From positions 7,604,009 through 7,668,008 of the forward strand of contig JAJEKV010000023.1 in NCBI GenBank assembly GCA_021234155.1: 64,000 bases of DNA, written 5' to 3'. The notes beneath the pieces were generated by a model, which was given only the letters and a program-made list of their open reading frames with translations, searched no databases and was not told where the DNA came from. Source of the stretch: Isoetes taiwanensis. Taxonomy: Eukaryota; Streptophyta; Lycopodiopsida; Isoetales; Isoetaceae. Numbering within the stretch: position 1 is the stretch's first letter; each line of letters opens with the position of its first letter. Of this stretch, positions 1 to 11,182 are shown piece after piece. Made by a program: the position numbers and the translations under genes.

Positions 1-358
1 ACCTTACATAGGATACACTTGTCATATCTATGTCTAAAGCAATAACTCATTGAATGTGAAAATTGATATCACACATCAAGGTAAACGAAGAGCACCACCT
101 TCATGAATAAATGTGACACCTGGTCACCCATGCAAGCTTGCTTCTAGAACATTACCAATGTATGTGTTATCCACGTGTGCTTCTATCTTTAGCTTGGGCT
201 TTAAAGTTGTATGTCAAAGATAGTGAAATATAGAGGATCTTTGCCTTGGGCCTTAAAGTTATAGTCATACATAGATATTGAAACATAAACAAAGCACCAG
301 GCTCATGAATAGATAGAGAAAAACTTGGTCAATGCACATTGGATAAAATAAGATCCTC

Positions 359-389
<31 letters not shown>

Positions 390-2258
390 AAAATTTGTAC
401 GTGGTATTAACCTGACCACATAAGTTTGATGGTACGACACATCCTCTATTCATAGTTTATTGTTGTTTTTTAAAGGAAACCTTATGTGGTACTTGTATAT
501 GTTCTAGCCAAGGACAAGTTCAAACAATTAAATATGGAAGGAAAAGAACATTTATACGTTTATTTGTAGATAAGATATACACACTATCACCAACATTCGG
601 TCATATATCGCATGTCATTTTATAGTTATGAATACACCAACCTTAGGAGGGAGATTACCCAAAAAAAAAAAAGGAAGAGGAGATTACCAAAAAGGGGTTT
701 GGGGGAGGTTTTTTTTTTTTTTTTTTTTTTTTTGGGGCAAAGAATTATTTGCAATGCCTCTAGAATGATCTTAAGGTCTCGGAAAATGCACTTTTGGATA
801 AGTCAATGATTACTCCTACCAAGTCAAACACTGTAGTCATTCAAGATATCGTTAACGAACAAATAATTTAGTTGCATTTCCACTCATCACAACTGAATAC
901 TGCCCAATCCATAATATCATATTTTGCACGCGCCTTAGCATGCATAAACATGCAAAGATTTCAAAGATATGTTTTTATGCGTTTTCATGCATTTGTGGCC
1001 TTAAACATCCATTAGTGTTATAAACATAACCAAAAGTACGACTTTATAAAAGCAACTTGCCTTATTTGTTAATGGAATGCATGAATCTACACTATGGATT
1101 TGGGTGGAGTGGTCATTTAATTAAGAGTGGGTTGTCTTTTCAACTCTTAGATCGATGGCCACTCGGGCATTGGGGGCAAACAAATAATAGTAATATAGAA
1201 GAGTCTAATTTTTTTAGGTCAATGTAGTTCCTTATTTATGTGAAATTTGTTGTCAACTACATGAAGATTATATCCCGATTATACTCTACAACATTCCAAA
1301 GTCAAACCTTAATTAATATTGAAATAAGTTTAGAACAAAACCTCTTTAGAACAAAAGATTCTTTGCAAGTGGGAATTTCTATACAATTTGGAGTCTGGTA
1401 ACCACAAATACAGAGCCCAAGAAAGATTTGCAGTCCAACTGATGGCAAGAGTGTTTTCCATGGTCATATTCTTCGAAATATATGTGGTGGTTGGCACAAG
1501 CCTTCTGTGAAGAATATTCGAATACTAAGTAGACAATTCTTGTACAATTAGAGTCTGTGGCTTGACCATTGTTTCACAAACTTGTCCTTGCAATGACAGG
1601 CACTCGCCCCTACAAATTTCGACGAACTTATTTTCTTGGCTTAGTATGCTCGTCCTAGCACGCTCGCAACCACGTGTCCCCACAAGTCATATATTCAAAT
1701 AGAATAACACGCATTGTTCCCACCTAAAGGAGATGGATGGGACACTCCGCCCTCGGTATCTCGTGTCCAAATCAGGGGACCACACCCCACTTCTATCGCA
1801 CCAGAAACATAGAATCATAAAACTCATACAACCATAATCCTTTCCACTCATGTTTATCTTACACAAAACTAAGATATCAAAACCAGAAAAGGAAGAACTA
1901 AGATATCTAGTGAGAAATTGTAATGGGGAACCAAGGTATAAAGAAAAAAAAAACTAAGATATCTAGAGACAAATTCGAATGGGGAACCAAGGTTTTTTTT
2001 TTTTGTAAATACAACCCAGTGCAGGGGGGTTACATCTGGAGGAGGTACGACCGTGTCGAGTCGGATAATGGGGGTTGATTTAGATAGAGTACTGAGGGTA
2101 CACTTAAGGACTGTCCTCCAAATGAGGCGCCCACACACGAGCTACTTAAGGGGGGGTGTTATTTGTTGATATGTAGTGAAGGTGTTCTTTGGTAAGGGAA
2201 GTGATCAACCTCGGTTTGGGTGCCACAAATTGAAGGCAAAATTTGTGAACCCAAAACC
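1..2258. other. Intergenic region upstream of ALMT
   Basis: I see no supported gene. The stretch holds a long A run (359-386), a long T run (about 709-733) and two loosely similar segments near 85-135 and 283-335 (both with AAAGCACCA / CTCATGAAT-like text), which suggests an old duplicated repeat. The last few hundred bases must contain the ALMT promoter and 5' UTR, but I could not pick a convincing TATA box or transcription start. Confidence 0.5.
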
Positions 2259-5200
2259 ATGGTTATGGTTATGGAGAGCACAAAGACTCTACGTGAAGCT
2301 CTAGATTTGGAGCAAGGGTGCCTTGCAGTGGTTCATGCTACCAATTGTGATGATCATCATGTTGCAAAATGCAATGATCCAAGTGAAGAAAAAGATGAGC
2401 AGCAAACTGGGCAGCAGAATGAGAAGCAAACTGGGCAGCAGAATGAGAAGCAAACTGAGCAGCAGAATGAGAAGCAAACTGGGCAGCATGATAAGAAAAA
2501 AAAGATGGTGGTGGTGAAGAAACTGTGCTCCTGCCTCAATGTTGGTGTTCTTAACAAGCTCCATGAAACTGCCATGTCTGATCCAAGAAGAATGGTCCAT
2601 GCAATCAAGGTTGGAATGGCTCTTAGTATCGCGTCGATCATCGTCATGGCGGAGATTCCTCACTGGAGCTTAGGCCTTGGCAGTGAGAATGCTGTCTGGG
2701 CATTGATCACTGTTGCAGTTGTATTTGAGTTCACAGTTGGTAAGTTGAACATTAAACCATTTATTAATCCCACTAGATTACTGCTAATACTGCTTACTTT
2801 TTTTTATTTCTAGAAAAATAATATCTGCACATTGCATAGTAAAACGCGTCTTAATTTTACTGATCGAGCGCATAGAATATCCAACTCTAAGTACCACTGT
2901 CAGTTTTTTATTCCTCACTTAAAGCAGGAGCTTTGCGGCTAATATATTTAATCTGTAAACGTACCTCTGCATGAAGAATTGTGGCTAATTCATACTGTTC
3001 ATAACTGGTCTAGCTCTGCTACTGATACTGTTCATAACTGGTCTAACTCTGCTGCTGATACTGTTCATACAGGTGCAACACTGAGCAAGGGATTGAACAG
3101 AGGAATAGGGACTATTTTAGCTGGATTGGCAGCTTTGGGAGTGGACTATCTAGCAGGCCTGACTGGAGATGTCTCAAAGAGAATTATAATCTGCTTGGCA
3201 GTGTTCTTCTTTGGTATTACTCTCAACCCTTTATTTGCAAAAGAACTGAAAACCAACATATGCAAATGGCCATGAATCAGACTGGAAAAACAATGAATCA
3301 GAACTGTAAAAAGAGAGCCAGGAATCTACTAGGTAAGTTAGGGAAAGAAGCTTCTAGTTGATCTGATCAGGATAATATCTATTCTAGAAGTACTGATATC
3401 CAAAACCAAAGGCAGAAGAAAAGAGAAGGATCAGAGTTGATGGATCAGGTGGGTGGGAGAAAGGATACCACCAATTCTGTGTTGTAATTGTCAAGGGTAG
3501 CATGCTGGCACGCGGTAGGGCCCGTAACGGGTGCGGAACGGTACAAACGATACGGAGAAGATTAGCACGGCCTCTGCGCGAGTGACACAAAAGGATAGAG
3601 CCGCCAACATTCTAGTAGGCAGTCAGCTTTGAGTGCTGAACCTGTCACACTTTTGTGACTCTATATGACAGTAGTGCGCAAACAAAGGCAAAGCTGACAT
3701 CCCAAATAGCCAAAATTAAGCTGGCAATTTCTCCTCTCTTCACGATACCATGATACCCCCATTTTGCATATTCTTTCTCTCCTCTTAATACCACCTCCTT
3801 GCAACATAAATCCACTAGCTAGTGTTGATGCTGACGCCCTTTCCCTTTTCTCGTCCTAAGTTAGAAGTAGTCACTATGCTTCTTGTACTCTATGTTCTAG
3901 CATCTTCTTCTCTTTTGTCTAAGATTTAATGTCTCCACTCCCCTTATGCCCCCACTTTATCTTTCTCTCTTTCTTTCTTTCTCTCTCTTTCGCGGCTTCG
4001 TACACCTTTTGTTTTTTTCCTTCCTTCCTTTTTGTGCCAATTTGGTGTTTTTTCATAGTTGGTGCAACTTTCTCAGAGATACGAGAGACACTTACAAAGC
4101 GGTTGCCTAGGATCTCCCTTTCATCTTCACAAACATCCTCATCCATGTAGATTGTGATATCAACATGGATGCAAAGGTAATTTGATCTCCATGTCTTGAC
4201 ATGCCACCTCACCTCTCATCCAAATCGTGATATCCACATGGATCCTCATGAGAGCTATAAGTTGATTCGATCTCCAGGTCCCTGTCTACTGGATCATCTA
4301 TATCCTTTGTTCTTCACATTCTGTGGGGCCAAATCCAGCTGCACCACATAACCTTGTTGCTCCTCAAGACGTCTTCCATGCAACGCCCTTGGACGAATTT
4401 GTGAAATGTTGCAAACATGCATGTTCCCACTATGTAGGAAAATGACATCAACAAAGGCTAGGGAATAACTGTTTTCTCTAGCACAACTTCCTCATTTGTA
4501 TCATTCTCCTTACAAGTGGTTATGCCCTTTTCAATATTCAATAATATTATTCTCCATTATAGAAAGGAATGTCACCATTACTAATTACTAGCCCGTGTGC
4601 CTATGTCTCACAAAATTGCACGACTCCTACAATAATGCAATATAGCTCGATGACTCACGATTTCGAAACAACTTAATTAAGAAAGGATCATACTACGTGA
4701 TCACATAACGTAGTTATGTTGTGAGTATATCATTAAAAGATTAGATTGTTAATAGAGTTTATCTAAGAGGTTTCCACCGAAAACTCTTTGGGTGGGGTTT
4801 TTTTATTCTAAATAGAATGGTCTTGTTGAGCTCTTTCTTTAAGTCCCATAACCCTCTGGTCTCCATGGATGATAAGAGTCAATTCAATTCAATTTTTAAT
4901 GTTATTAAATTTTCTATTACTAATGTTATCTTTCAATGGCAATTAGGAATTGCTGGAACCTTCATTCGGTTTGTTCCCAAAATCAAGGCCAAATATGAAT
5001 ATGGAGTCCTGGTCTTCATCCTTACCTTCAGCTTCATCGCAGTATCTGGACATAGTGAACCAAACACCTCCCCAGTCATGAAGAGGGCCGTAGCCAGATT
5101 ATTCACAATTTTAGCTGGTTGTAGCGTTTGTTTAATCATGTGCACATTTATTATTCCTATATGGGCTGGTGACGAGTTCCATGAGTTGATTGCGGACAAT

Positions 5201-6264
5201 TTTGACAAACTTGCTGACTCCCTAGAAGGTACTTAGCTAATAAGTTTATACAAATAGATGTGACATCTGAATATCACTATCCATATTATTACCCCATACT
5301 AAATCAATTGGTTTGTAGGTTGCATTAACTCATATGTAAATGCTGCACCAAAGGATATATGCAAAGATAAGAATGGGGTTGTTGATGATCCAACATACAA
5401 AAGTTACCAATCATTAGTAACTTCAAACCAGAAGGAAGATTCATTGGTATAGCACTCGATCATCTAAATGTTGCTCAACTAAAGATTCTCTTAACTAAAC
5501 AAATAATAATATATGCTTTTTCTTATTCCTGTTCAGGCAAATTTTGCAAGTTGGGAGCCACCACATGGTCGATTTAAATTAGTTAAATACCCATGGAAAT
5601 CATATCAAAAGGTGGGGGCAGCTCTTAGACATTGCGCATATACATCCATGGCATTACAAGGTTGCATATGTTCAGAATCACAGGTATTACTAAAACTTCA
5701 TAGCACATTTGTCTGTGTTTCCTGTTTTACTATGGCCCTTATTAAAATATAAATTTTCTCATTTAGGCACCCCAAGAATTGCGACAAATTCTGAAGAAAG
5801 AAATTTTAGCAGTTGGTAAAGGAGTGGCTAAAGTACTCCATGAGCTTGGCGATAACATTCGCCACTTTCATCAATCTCGACCTATTGATGAATTGATGAA
5901 GGAATTAGATATATCAGCCGAAGAATTACAAGATGCTATCCATCGGCACTCATATATATTCCTCAATCCTGAGGTTTGGCTATTAGATGACGATCTCAAA
6001 GTGCCCTCAAGTACTGAACTATCCATCAGAGCATCATCTATGGATCACCGAAGAGCACCTTCTCAAATATTCATATCAAGGGCAAATTCATACTCACTTG
6101 TTACTTTTGCTACTTTACTAGTAGAAGTAGTTGCAAGGCTACAATATGTTGTAGAAGCAGTAACGCAACTGACAACCCTTGCGAAGTTTAAGAAACCACC
6201 TTTTATGAAGGTGGCGATATATGATGAAGAGAAACTCAATGCCAAAAGTGATAATAAAAAGTAA
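2259..6264 (+). CDS. ALMT: Aluminium-activated malate transporter (ALMT) family anion channel, six exons
   Basis: ALMT proteins are plant anion channels of the plasma membrane or tonoplast that carry malate and other anions. They act in root aluminium tolerance, guard cells and vacuolar loading. Exons read by eye: 2259-2739, 3073-3213, 4947-5228, 5319-5446, 5537-5683 and 5767-6264. All introns are GT-AG and the joined frame is open for 558 residues. After a hydrophilic N-terminus come about six membrane segments from 'VHAIKVGMALSIASIIV' through 'VFEFTVGATLSKGLNRG' to 'CSVCLIMCTFIIPIW'. The cytosolic half carries the family motif WEPPHGRF at the start of exon 5. The ATG at 2259 is the first in-frame ATG; two more follow at 2265 and 2271. 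Oddities are an 8-residue tandem repeat near the N-terminus and a 1.7-kb intron 2 full of foreign sequence. Family assignment is firm; membrane location and substrate are not readable. Confidence 0.93.
2400..2495 (+). repeat. Four tandem 24-bp units in ALMT exon 1
   Basis: Four consecutive in-frame units of 24 bp encode QQTGQQNE, KQTGQQNE, KQTEQQNE and KQTGQHDK, followed by a lysine run. The segment lies in the cytosolic N-terminus before the first membrane span. Low-complexity Gln/Asn/Lys-rich sequence here is not part of the conserved ALMT core. Confidence 0.9.
2995..3072 (+). repeat. 33-bp tandem repeat ending at ALMT intron 1 acceptor
   Basis: Two copies of a 33-bp unit (2995-3027 and 3028-3060, starting CTGTTCATAACTGGTC) are followed by a partial third copy at 3061. 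The third copy diverges to CTGTTCATACAG and so provides the AG acceptor used before exon 2. The first two copies have CATAACTGG at the equivalent place and lack the AG. Confidence 0.85.
3520..3592 (+). pseudogene. U6 snRNA-like sequence in ALMT intron 2
   Basis: The segment AACGATACGGAGAAGATTAG (3546-3565), continuing into GCACGG..CTCTGCGCGAG-TGACAC, closely follows the central region of U6 snRNA, including the GATTAGCA stretch and the CTGCGC stem. The ACAGAGA box reads ACGGAGA, and a base or two is missing before TGACAC. The 5' part is a different GC-rich hairpin (GGCCCGTAACGGGT). I see no plant upstream sequence element or properly spaced TATA box, and no T-run terminator directly after it. 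A U6 pseudogene copied into the intron is most likely; a divergent U6-like RNA is possible but unsupported. Confidence 0.6.
3593..4734. other. Remainder of ALMT intron 2, no gene seen
   Basis: The intron between exons 2 and 3 spans 3214-4946. Outside the U6-like piece and the LINE-like module near its 3' end I see only AT-rich and pyrimidine-rich sequence, for example the CTTTCTTTCTTTC stretch at about 3960-4010. Open frames here are short and unlike known proteins. Confidence 0.5.
4735..4880 (+). repeat. LINE-B 3' module in ALMT intron 2, just before exon 3
   Basis: About 130 bp share ordered landmarks with 7745-7885 and 35352-35425: a CGAAAxCC/CTC block, a G-rich stretch followed by T-rich sequence, then GCTCTTTCTTTAAGTCCCATAA and CATGGA. 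At 7.8 kb the same text follows a LINE zinc-finger remnant, so I read it as the 3' UTR of that LINE family. Here it ends about 65 bp before the exon 3 acceptor at 4945-4946. Confidence 0.6.
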
Positions 6265-6469
6265 AATTGTAAATATCTGTGATATACATTATAGAAAAGC
6301 ACATTGATTGTAAATAACCAATGTGTTAGACAAAAGAAAAAAGTAAAAAATGACTTCATTACGAAGCAAAAATTTGTCACCTACAAGTACAACAATAAAT
6401 CTATCTTTTGCTTCTAAATAAGATGAAGAATGTATCTCTTCTCCTTCCCCTTTCCATCCTCCCCTCCCT

Positions 6470-7885
6470 CTCCCTTTTTTGGAGTTTCAGAATCAGTATA
6501 CTGGTTGTAGGGGACATGCTCAGCTCGAATGGCACTGTCGGGCCAACTTGTCAACAGTAGTATTGGGTTCCGCCAAGGATGCCGAATCTCTTCTACAATG
6601 TTTGTCCTGCACATTGATCAAGTAGAGGCTTGGCTTAGCTCATGCACTATATCAACCGGCACCTCATATATGCTTTGATGTGGATGTCTTGGCTTACAAC
6701 CTATCGACATGCAGCAGCATTTAGATGCCCTTGATATTTTCTGCCATGTCACTGATATGCGCGTCAATTTGGCGAAGACTAAGGTGCTTCTCATCTCGTC
6801 TTCGTGTCAGCCAAGGCCGCCCTCCTTTATATATCAAGGTTAAATGTGGAGGTTGTGCCCACCTACAAGTACCTGAAAGTGGAGTTCACTATTACCACAT
6901 TTTGGGACACTTCTATCCGGCAACGAGTGGTGGCAGACTAGAAGGCACTATATGCAATGTAGAACAACAGTTATAAAGAAGAGGTTTACGACTAGACCCA
7001 CCAGCCACATCTGTTTAGGGTCTTGATGGAGCTCGTTCTTCTATAAGGGGTGGAGGTGTGGGGACAAGCGGCATCGCTTGATATCTAGAATGACTTGGAG
7101 CAGGTACAGTAGCTCGGGCACTGGAAGTAAATTCCATGATCCCGTATGAGATACTTCTGTCATGGCCACGTGTCCGCAAAGCCTCAAAGCCTACTAGAAG
7201 GAGAAGCGTATTAATTGGCGCTCCAAATGGAATATGCAGGAGTACAAGTACAAACCGAGATCACAATTACCTGAAGAAGTATATCAATGCATGCTTCCTC
7301 AACGTCCTCGACAAGCTCTGGGATTGGAGCTTCGATAAAGACTGCATACTACAAAAGCCAGACCAATCCCATGATCGAGGGTGATCTACAATAGTACATG
7401 CAAACACATTTACCTCTGAAGAAGCACAGACTCATTGCGTTCGTTCACACCGGTGCTCATCCCCTCTAAATTGTGACAGGTAGATGGATCCATGAAGGGT
7501 GAGAGGACAAGCTCTGTCCGTGTTGCCAACTGAGAGTTATTGAAGATGAGTGCCACACTTCTCAGAACTGTCTCACACTTGGACCTGTTAGGGTGCGCGG
7601 CGCTATGCTGAGTTGGTCCCCTAACTAGCCACTCCATGCGATGTTGCACACGGCTTCAGTGATGCCATCGAGACTATATCTCCATGAGATGATGGACCTA
7701 CGCACTCAGTACTGTCCTTCGACACTCCATTGACATATACCATTGTACAGTTTATTAGCGTTTACTACTGCTAAAGTATTCCCTCGAAATCCTTCGGGAG
7801 GAGCGGGGTTTGTTAGCATGAAAAGTAACACATCTACTGTGCTCTTTGTTTAAGTCCCTTAGGCCTATTCGTTTTCATGGACGGT
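6470..7885 (+). mobile_element. LINE-B remnant: reverse transcriptase to C-terminal zinc finger and 3' UTR
   Basis: Starting about 200 bp after the ALMT stop, the + strand encodes pieces of a non-LTR reverse transcriptase in shifting frames. They include 'SSIGFRQGCRISS..FVLHIDQ' (about 6555-6625), a decayed YADDV site near 6670, 'MQQHLDALDIFCHVTDMRVN' followed by LAKTKVLLIS (about 6710-6795), then 'FVHTGAHPL' and a Cys/His motif CPCCQL...EDECHTSQNC (about 7440-7570). A 3' UTR module follows at 7745-7885. Numerous stops and frameshifts make it inactive. A second copy at 32290-33020 aligns along the same order of motifs. The element lies downstream of ALMT in the same direction. Confidence 0.75.
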
Positions 7886-8194
7886 AAAAACCCATGCAAT
7901 CCAATTCTTATTATAGCAAAATCTTAGCCATTGGCCAAGATCATACTACAACATATGCCAAAAAATGCATAAGCTTGATCATCAACTTCTAATCCCTAAT
8001 TTTAAAATACCCGACGAACAAAAATAACAAGAAAATCTACCCAAAGTATAAAATACACTATAGTGAGGCTAAGATTCGTGCACAAATAAAAATTGAATAC
8101 TATGCTTGTATAAAACAACATGGTATTTAGAATTATCAAATTATACCATTGACCATAGGAGACAAAATAAGGATTGTACTCGTGTACAAATATG

Positions 8195-8826
8195 GCAAAC
8201 TCGTATAAAATATGACGTTATCAACGTTCTATTTTCGGGAATTATATTTTGAAATGGGAGCGTACAAAAATCTAATGCTCCACCATATAAAAATACAATG
8301 GATGGCAAACTCGTATAAAATATGACAACTGCTTTTGGCAATTTACCCAAGTACTTGGACAGAGTTACAAGGCCAGGCTTTTCATCTAGCAGCAGGATGG
8401 TTGCTTTGGACTATCTGGAAAAGACGAAGATTGGTAATCTTCAAAGGTCTGGATGTGCCAGATAATCGTGTTCTCCAAGAAGCTCAAGGTTACATTGTAA
8501 AGTCGTATCATTGTTCTTCACTTGCCCCTCGCAAGAGGCGATTGATTTTTGAGGAGTTTTTGGATGTGCACTCTTATGCTTAGGCAGGTTGCTTCACTCG
8601 GTGGGTCTCCGCTTATCCGCTGAGATTTTATTCCTGTCTCTGCATTTATACTTGTATTTGACTCTTTGATTGAATAAAGTCTGACGTCCTTAAAAAAAAA
8701 ATAAAAAAAATATGACTTTATAAATGTTCTATTTGAACTATATTTTAAAATGAGAGCGTATAAAAATCTAATGCGCCATCATATAAAAATACGGTGGACG
8801 CATATAAAATTTAATGTTATAAACTT
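8195..8826. repeat. Tandem repeat of about 100-110 bp, split by a LINE
   Basis: A unit containing 'TATAAAATATGAC', 'TTCTATTT', 'TTTTGAAATGGGAGCGTA' and 'AAAATCTAATGC(T/G)CCA' recurs. Unit landmarks TATGAC or equivalent fall at 8211, 8321, 8711 and 8811, which gives periods of 110 and 100 bp once the LINE at 8327-8708 is removed. Copies differ by a few bases and a 10-bp insertion. On the - strand the array follows a tRNA-like segment (8829-8892). Confidence 0.75.
8327..8708 (+). mobile_element. LINE-A, 5'-truncated insertion with poly(A) tail
   Basis: An open frame (8335-8583) encodes the end of a LINE polyprotein, 'FHLAAGWLLWTIWKRRRLVIF...', homologous to 34970-35340 (-) and 30332-30571 (+). 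A 3' UTR ends GACGTCCTT and an interrupted A run follows (8692-8708). The target text AAAATATGAC precedes the insert (8317-8326) and is repeated directly after the A run (8707-8716), as expected for target-primed insertion. Only the C-terminal reverse-transcriptase zinc-binding region remains, so it is a dead-on-arrival copy. Confidence 0.8.
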
Positions 8827-8828
8827 TC

Positions 8829-8892
8829 TGCTCGGGAATTTGAACCCATAATCTTCCATTGACCAAACATCTTACCACCATAACAAGTATAT
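8829..8892 (-). repeat. tRNA-like (SINE-type) segment with A and B box matches
   Basis: On the - strand TGGTGGTAAGATG (A-box-like) is followed about 30 bp later by GGTTCAAATTCC, close to the RNA polymerase III B box GGTTCRANNCC. The spacing suits a tRNA-derived SINE head, and the AT-rich tandem repeat lies where the SINE body would be. It does not fold into a clear tRNA cloverleaf, so I do not call a tRNA gene. Confidence 0.45.
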
Positions 8893-9352
8893 CATGGTAT
8901 ATCTTATTTTATAATAATGCTTCAACTGTAACAACATACTTACAAATTGATCGGTAACAGTATCCTCGACGTTATGGACAAGTGCATTTTCTATGTTGTT
9001 TTTGTTGGCCTCTAGAATCTCTTACGCTTATACAATGGAGGCATTGCATACATTGCTCGAATTTGACGGTCTGCCCTTGATTTTCTAGGGACGGCAAAAT
9101 AAATTTACACCTTTTGCGTGATAAGAAGTTCCTAAATTCAAGCCTTTCAAATGCAATAGAAAAAATTAAGATGACAGAAACCAGTTTTTTTTCCTCAAAA
9201 ACATAGATAGATACATAGAACAAGGCATATTTCCATTATAGGTTCATGAAATACATAATGAAGTTCTTGCATCGATATTACTGAAACAAAATAGTAGTTT
9301 AAAGTTTAAAATCAATCACAAAAACTTATTCAAGTGGCATTCCTCTCCTTTG
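8893..9352. other. AT-rich spacer, nothing identified
   Basis: I see no gene, repeat family or RNA signal between the tRNA-like segment and the hAT remnant. Confidence 0.5.
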
Positions 9353-9811
9353 CTACGCTTCATACCAGTCCTCGTAACATGCTTGCCAATCTATGCTTTC
9401 AAATGGTTCATTCCACAATGATACATGCATTGTGGCGTCAAGTGTTTTTAAGTTCATGCTCAATCTTATAGCACTCTTAATAGCATTTTGACGAGAAAAA
9501 CCTCTCTCGCAAGAGGCCGTGCTTCCAGGAATAACCATACAACATTGCCATAATTTCATCAATGCTGGAAAACTATCCCACCAACTATCACACATTCCAT
9601 TTTCATCTCTACAAATAGTCCAAGCCACCACCATCCCTTTATTCTTGGCAGCCCTGAAAAGTGTCTCAATGAAGTCCTCCCTTTCACTCAAACATCTAGC
9701 CATGTCTACTTTTGAAGCAAACTTGGCAAGCAATTTTTCCAACCATTCTTTAGTCTTGTCATCCCTTACAACATCATCCACAGCATATGCAGACGGATTG
9801 AAGAATTTCAT
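9353..9811 (-). pseudogene. hAT-type transposase C-terminal fragment
   Basis: A 152-residue frame starting with ATG at 9811 ends in a hAT-family dimerisation-like region: 'LWQCCMVIPGSTASCERGFS' followed by RQNAIKSAIRLSMNLKTLDA. The STASCERGFSRxNxIKS text is the hallmark of the zinc-finger-862-like/hAT group, where the C-terminus mediates oligomerisation. The DDE catalytic core that should lie upstream (higher coordinates) was not found, and no terminal inverted repeats were seen, so this is a fragment. A domesticated hAT gene cannot be excluded, but the short length argues against it. Confidence 0.7.
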
Positions 9812-11182
9812 GGTATTTGGTTGGTTGGTTGATACTTGTAATGTAAATGCAATGCTTGGAATGAAATGATAAGAAATAAAAGATTTCTAATATCAATGGT
9901 TCGTTGGTATCTATAATGTATATTTTAAGTCCAGTTAAACAATGGGATGTATAGAGATATTATAATCAATAATAATATAAAAGTTTAAAAGTTATAAAGA
10001 TATATAACAAGAAAAATTATGGGCATTTCTGTGTTCGTAACCTTTCAAATGACGAGTATGTCTTGTAGTTGCCCTTCTCTATGACAGGCAATTGCCCAAG
10101 TGCTATCCTTCGTTTGCCATACAAATTTTTTTTCACACCTGTTTTGACGGGCAAAAATCCCAAAAACTGGCATGAAAGTCGTCAAATTCGAACCATGATT
10201 GCATTGTTGTAGGGGATGCCGCATCTGCTTTCTCATTCGAATGGTTTACAATGCTTTTTTTTTTTGGGGGCTCCAAATTAATAAAAAAAATAAAACTAAA
10301 GTACCTGATACAACAAATTTTCCAATGCCCCATAAGAAATTATGGATATGCCAAGGAATATTCTCCTTCTACAACCCGTAGCTTTAAAGAAGACTCGTTC
10401 ACAACAAAAGAACACACATTGAACGTCTAAAGCTGCCCTTGCGAATGCAACCCATTTACTTATTTCATTTTCTTTAGAAGAAACGAAGCATTTTTATTCT
10501 TTGATCTCTAGCCTGGCTTGTTTAGGGCATCCGATTTCCTTTGGACTATCTAGTAATGCAAAAGGATGTCATCACATGATTTAAAGGTTTGAAAAAGATC
10601 AACATATAAGGATCTAAATCAAACCATTGAACACAAACGCATCTAGTAATTTTTTGACTCATTCTTGCCACCAACATGATTTGCCCAATGAATGGACTTG
10701 TCACACCATAAGATACAGTTGTTCATCATCTGATCCATGATGGGAATCTTATTAAACACAACAAGATTATAAGACAAGTTCCAAAAAATAGGCTAGATGA
10801 GTTCAACCTCAAAAGAGGCTATATTTTCATTAAGAATAAAGGTAGACTACAAATATTGAGATTCTAAACTGAAGTTATTGGTGGTTATATAACAACCCTA
10901 TTGAATCATCTCTTTGTCCTTCACAAGAAGGGTTCACAAGTAGGGATGTATATCCTTATACGTATCACATGTTATGCATCTAACAAGCCTACTAAATCAA
11001 GAGTATTACAGAGGGCATGTTTTCGTGAAGAGACGAAAAATCTATACACATAGGTAATAAAGGTAATAATAATAAGATAGGATATAAATCAAACTTGATG
11101 AAAGAAGTGGGTATATATATGCGTATGATAATATGATAATAAGAAAATACGAGGGGTAAATTTAGGGTTAGGGTTTCTGGAG
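9812..11182. other. Spacer between hAT remnant and ASCL gene
   Basis: There are only weak coding traces. At 10045-10333 (-) short frames with charged and Cys/Trp residues could be further hAT sequence. At 10770-11035 (+) a frame broken by a stop near 10866 reads 'RLDEFNLKRGYIFIKNKGRL' and then 'VIGGYITTLLNHLFVLHKKG', which I do not recognise. The 100 bp before 11183 are presumably the ASCL 3' UTR; no polyadenylation signal was confirmed. Confidence 0.4.

Noticed and set aside
2301-2663. Long - strand frames opposite ALMT exon 1
   Set aside because: They are shadows of the 24-bp repeat and the coding strand. The splice structure and homology support only the + strand gene.
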